A stretch of 15,285 nucleotides of DNA from Spirogloea muscicola (taxonomy: Eukaryota > Streptophyta > Zygnematophyceae > Spirogloeales > Spirogloeaceae). The position numbers and the translations under genes were made by a program. Numbering within the stretch: the stretch's first letter is position 1; each line of letters opens with the position of its first letter. Location: NCBI GenBank assembly GCA_009602725.1, contig WELB01000050.1, positions 503,816-519,100 on the forward strand, given 5' to 3'. Below are positions 8,296 through 15,285 of the stretch, one piece after another. The notes under the pieces were generated by a model, which saw only the letters and a program-made list of their open reading frames with translations, was not told the origin of the DNA and did not search any database.

Positions 8296-9258
8296 GCCGA
8301 GCCAAATATCAAAATTTGTGAAGGACAATCAATAGTAGGCAAGAAGTGGGCTATACAAAGCGAAGCCCTGGGCTGCGAGGGGCTAATCTTACGCACAGCT
8401 GGAGGGAGACTGCAAGTACACTATTTACGCAAACAAATGATAAGAGGCAAAAGAAAAGAAGAGGAAGGAAGGAAGAAGCAACTCAAAGAGAGCAGCTACT
8501 TCTGAGACAAATGAGGTAGCTGTGGAAGGTCAGCCTGATAGGAAAACAAGGAGCTCCTTCAAGGCAGTTTGCGTATAGATCTCCCGCATAGGTCTGGATG
8601 AGGTCTAGGGGGAAGCCCCGCCGAGGAGCCCCTGCTGCTTGCTGCACCGGAAGTGGCCTCGTTGCTGGCGGCCTTTGAGACCCACACAGTGCTCCAGATC
8701 AGCAAGTAGCCTGTCAGACTTGTTATGTGTTCGTCAGTGGGACTTAAGTCCCCCCTCTGGCTGTGCCTGCTTCCATAGCCCCTCCTAGACCAGCGCTTCA
8801 CTTTGTGTAGCCCCATTATTTGCAAATTCTTTGCCCTTTGCATGACTAGAGTAATGGCTTGGCTTGACCACCTTTCCCATCCAGGCACGGCACGCCTTCT
8901 CTCTCTCATACGGCGGCAGCTCGACGACCATCTCTGGGTCGGCCATTCGACCTCCACAGCGCGGCACACTGTCACTCAAAGGAGTCCTGCCTCGCGAGAC
9001 CAGCAGGGGGCAAGCGCTTCTGCTTCTCTGCAGGCTACATGGTCAGGAGCGTCTATTTGCAGACAAATTGCATCTATAGAAGAGAGGGCTCCTCCCTGGT
9101 GTCTCGGTTTCAACCTGTCTACAGTCCTCATCTTCAGGTGGCACGAGCAGTGTTGTATTCGATACAGATGACAGATTGTCAATGTGTGCAGACGAATGAA
9201 CTTGCATGAAAACACAATTGCCAGTTGAGTTGGGAACACCAGCATCATAGTACCAGGA
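8296..9258. other. 3' flank of the DUF726 gene; mostly unassigned
   Basis: The end nearest 9258 should contain the 3' untranslated region. No AATAAA on the minus strand was found close to the stop. Apart from a coding-like patch at 8872-8985, nothing with a family signal was seen. Confidence 0.5.
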
Positions 9259-10963
9259 CTATATTGTCAATTGCTCAGGCAGCTCGGCTGCGCTCGTTAT
9301 GCTGCTGCTCTGCTTTGTCATAATGGGAGGAGAGGCCGGGAAGTAGCTGTCGATGTCAATAAGGGCCATAATTTCACATATACTTGTGAGGTAAGATGAG
9401 TGGCCCTTCACGAGCTCCTTCAAGTCAATCTGCCAACCAGACAGCATTGGCAATCCACAGAGTCAGATGAGAAGGGAAGCATGAGCATCTGGCCACTATA
9501 TGCGACATATTGATCGGCCAGCTTTCTGTCAACTATTGCAGCATCGGCCTAAGCACATGCAATGTCAAAGCAAAGTTTACACAACAGATGCCCATAGCTC
9601 ACACGGAGTTGCGGACTGTGATAGGTCATTGTGAGAGCATCACCTCCTTCCAAGTGTTACAAATGACTATGAAGGCATGAATGAAGGGCAAGGCCAAGCA
9701 AGTCGACAATTCTGCAAGTGCACACAATGCGGAGGGCAAACGATATGGAGAGCGCAGGACTCACATTTTCAATGCCAGGGACATCGACCGCCTTTATCCC
9801 CGCCACACCTTGGGTCAAGAAGCTGTCCCAGTGATGCAGAAGACATGGCAAAGCAATGCAGGTTAACGGCAGTTCCCCCTCTACTTATGAAGGGCATATA
9901 CCAACCCCAGAGCTCTACATTGAGGACACTTTGCTCGTGAAGGCTAGAGGGTATATTGGAAGAGGAGAATCAGGCTAGGTCAATGCGAAAACAGAAAAAA
10001 TGAAAGAGAAAGGCATGTGGATTGCTGTTGACAACAACTTTCAGCTCACCTGCTGCGATAGACGATGCCAAGCGTCCAGTCATTCTCGGCAAAGCCATTC
10101 ACCAGCCTTCCAGCAACAGTCTGAGCAACGCAATACAAGTGAACACAACAACCAATACTTCCCTGGTACTGGCCATAACAGAGGGAGAGCAGGTGGACAA
10201 GATGTGGATGACCAGCTAGATGTCCATGAGCTGAGCAGGCAAGGAGTTGACACGGGGAGACAGTTTCACTGGAGCTGGTCATCAGGAAAAGCATGGGCCA
10301 TTGCCACTGGCCAGCACCAATTGTTAGCAGAGACGATTAAATCAAACAAGCACTGAGCTTGAGCTTCTTGAAGCTGGCCATCAAAGTCGCCACAAAAGCG
10401 CTTGTACTCTTTGACTCCTGCTGGACCTTTCTATAAACACAGTGGTTGTGGAGCAATCGCTGTTGAAGGAATCTGAAGAGAAGAGAAGAGGAAATCTGCG
10501 CACCTTCCGCACAGCAGACCAGCGCTGCAGATCTAGGGGGACGGGTGCGCCTAGCAGGACCACCCTCTCCACAATTGCTCCTGAATCACAAAGAGTAGGT
10601 GCAGTCATCACTATGAGACAAGCACTGTGCTTCTCAAGACTGCTGGCCGCCCTTGGGCCAGAGTGTGGACCCACGTACCAACACACCACAGACCACTGCA
10701 TCAGCAGTCAGACAACCTGACCTACCAGAGAGCACATCCAGTACTTCTACCTGCTTGAAGTCCACCTCTGCAGCTCTAATGAAGTCATCAAAGACAGCGG
10801 TGCTGAAGAAGCAGCCACTCTTGGTCCAGGAATGGTGCGTCTGATTTGCAAGCATCAATAGGTGATTGGGTCAGCCTCACCTATGTGGCCTTTGGATGCG
10901 AGGTGCTCCAGGCAGGAAAAGACCACGCGGGCTCCCAGGGAGAAGCCAACAAGCGTCACAGGC
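9259..10963 (-). other. Catalytic alpha/beta-hydrolase half of the DUF726 protein (five exons)
   Basis: The exon at 10963-10881 carries LVGFSLGARVVF, a classic GxSxG nucleophile elbow in which Ser750 (window numbering) would be the catalytic serine. 10580-10504 carries VERVVLLGAPV, the following beta strand and turn. 10120-10050 carries GRLVNGFAENDW, where Asp809 is the likely acid. 9822-9765 carries VDVPGIEN. 9429-9259 carries LVKGHSSYL, where His848 is the likely base. All three triad residues are present, so the enzyme looks intact. The C-terminal tail after SYFPASPP is Ser/Thr/Gln-rich and has no recognised motif. Assigning Asp and His is inference from position in the fold. Confidence 0.85.
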
Positions 10964-13900
10964 CTATCATCGCCGAAGATTATACCCAATGAGAGCCAAA
11001 TACAAACGCCTCCATCTCTTCACAAACCCTGCCCTTGGCAGGCTGGTGTGGAGGCAATCTTGGTGCTTCTGATAGATGCCCTTCATATGATTCAGCTGAA
11101 CGTCCAACTGCACCTATCGCCGTGGGTGTGCTGGAGCAGGAGATCAGCCAGTATTACACCAGCCTTGTCTGACCTGCAGAGAAGATGTGGAGATTCAGAT
11201 TATCCTTTTGAGATCTCGGCTTCTTGACAGTAATGAATGAGTACGTAGTATCAGCCTTCCAAGGAGGGACTTGTCCTACAGAAGAGAATGCAGTAAGGAA
11301 ATCAACTGCAAGAACTAGCTTTTCGCTTTTGCTAGCAGAAATGATGGGGGACAAGGCACAAGAAAGTTGGCACAAATGCTTTAATGATTAGGTTATAAAA
11401 GAAGTTGGTGAGCAAGTCAGCTGTGTGATACACTGTATAGGTCAGCAAGGTTACACAAGACCTTCCTTGCGAGGCGGCATCATGCAGCTCAAAGCTGGGG
11501 AACCAACAAAAGCCAATGAAAAATACATGCATGCGGGCAATACCTGTCAAGAGCAATTGCCCATCTGGAGTCAATGATGTTAGTCAAGGAAAGCAGAGTG
11601 GCCGGCCAAGCGACCGCAGCCACCAGTGCGTGGAGCACCGTCATCGCAGCTCCCTGCTGAATCAGCTGCTGGCCAGCGGCTGCGAAGAGATGAGGGGTCA
11701 CTTGCAGAATCTTAGAAGCTGCATCGAATGGACTGGCTGACTGGCTGGAATGCATGCATGATGTTCTTACTTCTGCTTGCAAGAGGTCAGCTTAAGCAGA
11801 AGGAAGCACTTCTCAGCACAGCTGCACATTGCTGAAATCTAGCTTGTCAACATCTCACTTGAGGTCATCCAGTCCTGAAGAGCAGTGCCAAGAGCAATCA
11901 AATGCTCACTCTCCCACCTCAGCGCGTACCTGCAAGACAACAGTTCTTGTCAGCCCCTGCACAATGCTCTAAGTGATGAAAGATATTAAGTCCAGAAGCA
12001 ACAGATCCTGCTCTGAGCTGCAAACCTATTTTGCCTTTGATCTTCACACTAGTTGGTCAACAATATTGCTAGTATGATTAAGGACTGAGTAAAGCAGAAG
12101 CACAAGGGCAGACCTCTCGAGGTCGGCATCTGGTCCTTCCCAGGGGCGGACAAAGTCGTCTTGTCTTATGACAATCCCTGAGACCATCAGGCCCACCGCC
12201 AGCCTCTGCAATGACCAGCAATGAGCAACATAAGGGTGTATACCGCGCAGCTATCAAGACATTGGCCCCCCTTCCCCAGCTAGTACGACTATAAAGCTCA
12301 GAGGTTGTGCTCTTCGCACAGCTGCACACTTGTGAGGCTGCAACGGAGTGCTTAGCAGTGAGTCGTCACATCAGACAGCTGCAAAGACATGAGCCTGACC
12401 CCCTGTTGGTGGTTGTCTCCGATGACTTCGAATCCAAACTCCTCCACATCACCTATCCTGCGTGCCATCTTGTATCCAGCCAGGCCAGCTCCAGCCGCTG
12501 AGAGTGACACACAAGTATATCAAGCAAGCCCTCAGGGATGTCCTTCCACCACCCCATATCAAGGTGAGCTCATAGGAGCACGGCACATCATTCTGACTTT
12601 AAGTGATGCAATGACAATCTACCAAAGTGCCACAACTGGGAGTTGCTGCATCGAAGCACCTCCAAAGGAGGCAGCCACGGCCACCGACCCCGCTGCAGTC
12701 CCGGCTGCGGCGGCAGCGGCGCCAAGCGCGCTCGCACCAATTGGCACCACTGTCCCCACGGCAGGCACCACCGCCGCGAGCCCTGCTGCTATGGCAGGCG
12801 CTGCTAGACCTGACACGAAAATTAAAGCACGCTAATCTCAGAAGTCTCATTCTAGAGTTTGCCACCATCTGTCACCTGATAACACATTGTTCACCTTTTG
12901 GCCTTCATTGTGTAAGAGCAGAATACAAGGCTTATTTCTACAAAGACATACGGCTCAGCTGCTCGAATGGGACCCCACCTCCAGTAACCGCGAGCAGAGC
13001 ACCCGCTCCAACAGCTGCAGCACCGATGAGGCCACCTCGGCGCCAGCGGGCCCACTGCGACTGGCTTTCCTTCTCACCCCCCACATTGTTGTCATTGTTG
13101 GGGTGCGGCTTTGCTCCCTGTTGTCCCTGTTGACTCTGGATCTCCATGGCGGCAAAGGACACCATTATCTCCATAGCCGTCTGCATAGAGGACCACCTTT
13201 CTCATGTTTAGCAAGTGATGATTTATCATCTTGCAACTTTACACCAGCATACACCTCGATCTCCTGTATCCTGTTCCGTGGCTGCTCATCTGACTTCTGG
13301 CAGTAAACTTGAGGTTGAGTAACCAGGCAACTTGTGAACTAGATTATCAAATTATCAGATGAGTTGCTGCAGAGTACGGAACTTGCGTAACATGACACGG
13401 CCTGATGCAGACTCCTCGGTAGCTGCATGGAGCTAACATTATTGTCACCTTGCAGCTGCATGGAGCAACTCAGAAGGTCACTATATAACTGCAATGGAGA
13501 AGGCCAAGACTTTTCTGTACCACTTTGCGCCATGCAACATCCAGCCATGCGGCGAGGAGCCGCAGCGCCAGGCGCTCCCGTGCGTCATAGCCCTGGCGCT
13601 TGGACCCAGAGCTCTCCGGCTGACGGTCGGATGGGTCTGCAACGCATGCTGAGAGGAGCTCCCAGAGCACTGCCACTTTGCGGTGGCTCGTCAGTGCCGC
13701 ACCAGTGGCCTGTGGCAGGTCTAAGAGCATCTCGGCGCTCCGCGGGTCCGACTGCCCGTCATCCCGTGCACCGCCAGACGCCGTCCGAACCGGCGGGCTC
13801 GTGTTCTTTGACATGCTGCAGGGGACGTAGTCGCCATCTTTACTGCTCGTGGCGAGCTGCTCGCTTTGTGAACCACTCGCAGCGTCGACACCTGCGCCAG

Positions 13901-15285
13901 GTGGGCTCTGCACAGATGCCAAGTCTTGGCTGTCCTGCGAGTCCGCTGCCTGGTCGGGTGAGAGGCCATCGAGCACGTCCAGGTCCTCGAGCCGCTGCCT
14001 CAGGGGCTCGAGCCCAGCAACGCTGCCGGTGGCCTCGCTGGTCAGACCAGCTTGGCGGGCACCGCCGACTCCCGACGACAGCGGACTGCCGTTCGACGAA
14101 TCTCCCGCCGCCACGGGCACCGCCTTGGCAGCCTCCCTGCGGCCCCAGGAGAAGCTCCCCCGCAGGCCTCTGGCGCTCGGGGAGCCGCTGCCCCTGCCTG
14201 CACTTGGTGAGCTCGTGCCGCTCGGCGAGCCCGTCGTCTTGCCACCGCGCTGGAGACTGCCGACTGGCCGGCACTCGGAGCCTCTGTCGGCCGCCAGGCT
14301 CGACCAGGCGGTGCCGACCCTGGCCTTGGTGTCCTCGGCGCCGCTGCCGCCATCAGCGGCCCGGCCGCCGCCGGCCTGCGCCTGGGCTTCCGCAGAAGCC
14401 AGGCCCGCCACGGCCTTGTCCAGGAGCTGCTTCGCTTTCAGGGACTCTGCAGCCGCGGGGTCGCCCTCCTCCGCCTCCTCTGCACTGGTCAGGATCCGGA
14501 GGTACTGCACCGCAGCGCGAGTGCTCGCCTACATCGGTCAGCCCGGCGACTGCAGCCAGGCAGCGTTCTCGAAGCAGCGGCAATGCAGGTCCGCCAGCAG
14601 CAGCAGCGGCTTCCGCAACAAGGTCTGCAACGTGCAATACGATGGCCGTATCTCTGGGTTCTGCGCTCAATCCAAGTGGTCGTCAGGGAGGAGCAACGCA
14701 CAGCGCCCAGCTGCGCCTTGGTCTCCAGCAGCTCCGCGGTCCGCTGGAGGCCTCCCCACGCGCCGGTGTCGATGCGCAGGTACCTGCACTCACGGTCAGA
14801 GACGGCTAATCAGAGCTGCCATTCATCTGGCGGTACCTCAGCTCCTGGAGACCTCTGTAGGGGCTGTCGCGGGCACAGCAGTTACGGCAGCCATGGAAAG
14901 CGGCGTGGGAGCTCGAGGCAGCTGCGGCGATGCCTGTAGACGTTCTCGCAGATGCCCACGTCCTCGCCGACCCACGGCTCCTCGCCTGCCAGCCGCTGCT
15001 GCCGCTGCAGCTGCGCGGCGGCGGCCTCGACGCCGTCTCCGCCGCCGCCGCCGCAGTCGTCAGGCGGCGTGTCGGCGGGGCGGAGGGAGCCGTGGCGGTG
15101 GCGCTGCGCCTCGGCCAGCGCCAGCGAGAAGAGCCCTCCGGCTGCGATCGCAGCGTACAATCTGTAAGTCTCACAGATTGTTTCTTCAATTCTCCACAAA
15201 TCAGCATCCGGAATGCCACCGGCGGGCGCAGCAGCGCTGCCGTGGAAGGCCGGCGAGCGCCTCCGGCGGCGGCGGCGGCGGCGGC
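9259..15285 (-). CDS. DUF726/TMCO4-type transmembrane alpha/beta-hydrolase, 15 exons, 5' end cut by the window
   Basis: Exons on the minus strand: 15285-14934, 14783-14702, 14504-13521, 13180-12979, 12809-12660, 12497-12400, 12205-12114, 11929-11859, 11679-11544, 11173-11114, 10963-10881, 10580-10504, 10120-10050, 9822-9765, 9429-9259. All phases agree, and together they encode at least 894 residues ending at a TAG. All introns are GT-AG except the first (GC-AG). Residues in the window: 40-60 amphipathic helix; 145-420 mostly disordered; 420-472 conserved helical block (GYDARERLALRLLAAWLD); 521-597 Gly/Ala-rich hydrophobic segment; 637-646 QDDFVRPWEG; 746-752 LVGFSLG with Ser750; 807-810 ENDW; 847-851 GHSSY. 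This order matches the DUF726 family (plant DUF726 proteins, human TMCO4, yeast Mil1), a putative membrane-associated lipase/esterase family linked in yeast to Golgi-endosome trafficking. The substrate is unknown. No in-frame ATG is seen, so the start lies beyond the window or in an earlier exon. Family members as I recall them are about 650 residues; this one is longer in the disordered part. Family call from recalled homologues, not a search. Confidence 0.9.
12400..13180 (-). other. Membrane-associated Gly/Ala-rich segment of the DUF726 protein (three exons)
   Basis: Exons 13180-12979, 12809-12660 and 12497-12400 join in frame. They encode a basic patch (WARWRRGG), then about 75 residues almost free of charge and made mainly of Ala, Gly, Val and Leu (521-597), then YKMARR. 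Such a stretch could form two or three short membrane helices, as in TMCO4/Mil1 relatives. The order RWRRGGLIGAAA, LAAPAIAAGL, AGSVAVAASFGAAGAGLAGYKMARR is the most diagnostic part of the family. Donor at 12399 (GTCAGG) is weak, but it restores phase 0 and gives a family-like junction (NHQQG joined to RLAVG). Confidence 0.85.
14784..14933 (-). other. Intron with a probable GC donor (GC-AG), GT alternative at 14885
   Basis: The upstream frame reaches a TAA at 14884-14882. Splicing from CTACAG|GC at 14934/14933 to TGCAG|G at 14784/14783 joins NVY(R) to YLRIDTGAW without an insertion, which resembles the continuous block I recall in plant DUF726 homologues. A canonical-looking alternative, CC|GTAACT at 14886/14885 with the same acceptor, also keeps frame but inserts 16 extra residues (starting HRRSCLEL). 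Branch-point-like CTGAC/CTGAT lies shortly before the acceptor. The choice is inference. Confidence 0.55.

Noticed and set aside
12389-12835. Plus-strand Ala/Pro-rich frame
   Set aside because: Overlaps the antisense of DUF726 exons 12809-12660 and 12497-12400, which carry strong family signals on the minus strand.
14500-14700. Pseudogene call based on frameshifts in the DUF726 gene
   Set aside because: One GT-AG intron (14701-14505) restores a continuous, family-like frame, so no disabling change is needed.
13427-14809. 460-residue plus-strand frame
   Set aside because: Antisense shadow of the large GC-rich exon (14504-13521) of the DUF726 gene; composition is Arg/Pro/Ser/Cys-rich as expected of an antisense frame.

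Overview
The window looks like nuclear genomic DNA from a green plant. The evidence is two plant-type protein families, GT-AG introns of about 100-400 bp, high GC at the third codon position, a short run of TTTAGGG-like (plant telomere-type) repeats and a dense field of dispersed repeats. The exact lineage cannot be told from the sequence. It is draft assembly: a 614-base run of N (2533-3146) directly abuts a 101-base poly(A) tract.

Layout: 1-117 is one copy of a dispersed repeat. 118-1372 holds no convincing gene. 1373-2155 (minus strand) is one apparently uninterrupted gene for a 260-residue acidic, probably nuclear protein with the C-terminal motif FGFLLMASDDELGIP. Its upstream side has a poly(A) tract, the assembly gap and about 350 bp of CT-rich sequence (GA-rich on the gene's strand). 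About 3860-8300 is a mosaic of short related repeats in both orientations, broken up by very GC-rich blocks. It includes a 110-bp inverted repeat with no mismatch that I could find, a 145/146-bp tandem duplication, a 59-bp direct repeat and several hairpin-bearing modules. A second copy of the 1-117 repeat lies at 8128-8244. 8300-9258 is mostly unassigned.

From 15285 down to 9259 (minus strand) runs one large multi-exon gene, incomplete at its 5' end. It looks like scattered ORF fragments, but splicing 15 exons whose phases all agree gives at least 894 residues of a DUF726/TMCO4-type protein. This has an N-terminal helical region, a long disordered section, a Gly/Ala-rich hydrophobic segment and a C-terminal alpha/beta-hydrolase domain with the nucleophile motif GFSLG. 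Apparent frameshifts around 14500-14700 are explained by a 197-bp intron. One upstream intron seems to use a GC rather than a GT donor.

The two genes lie in the same orientation but are separated by the repeat field, and nothing in the sequence links their functions. The least explained feature is the modular hairpin repeat family at about 3.9-8.3 kb.
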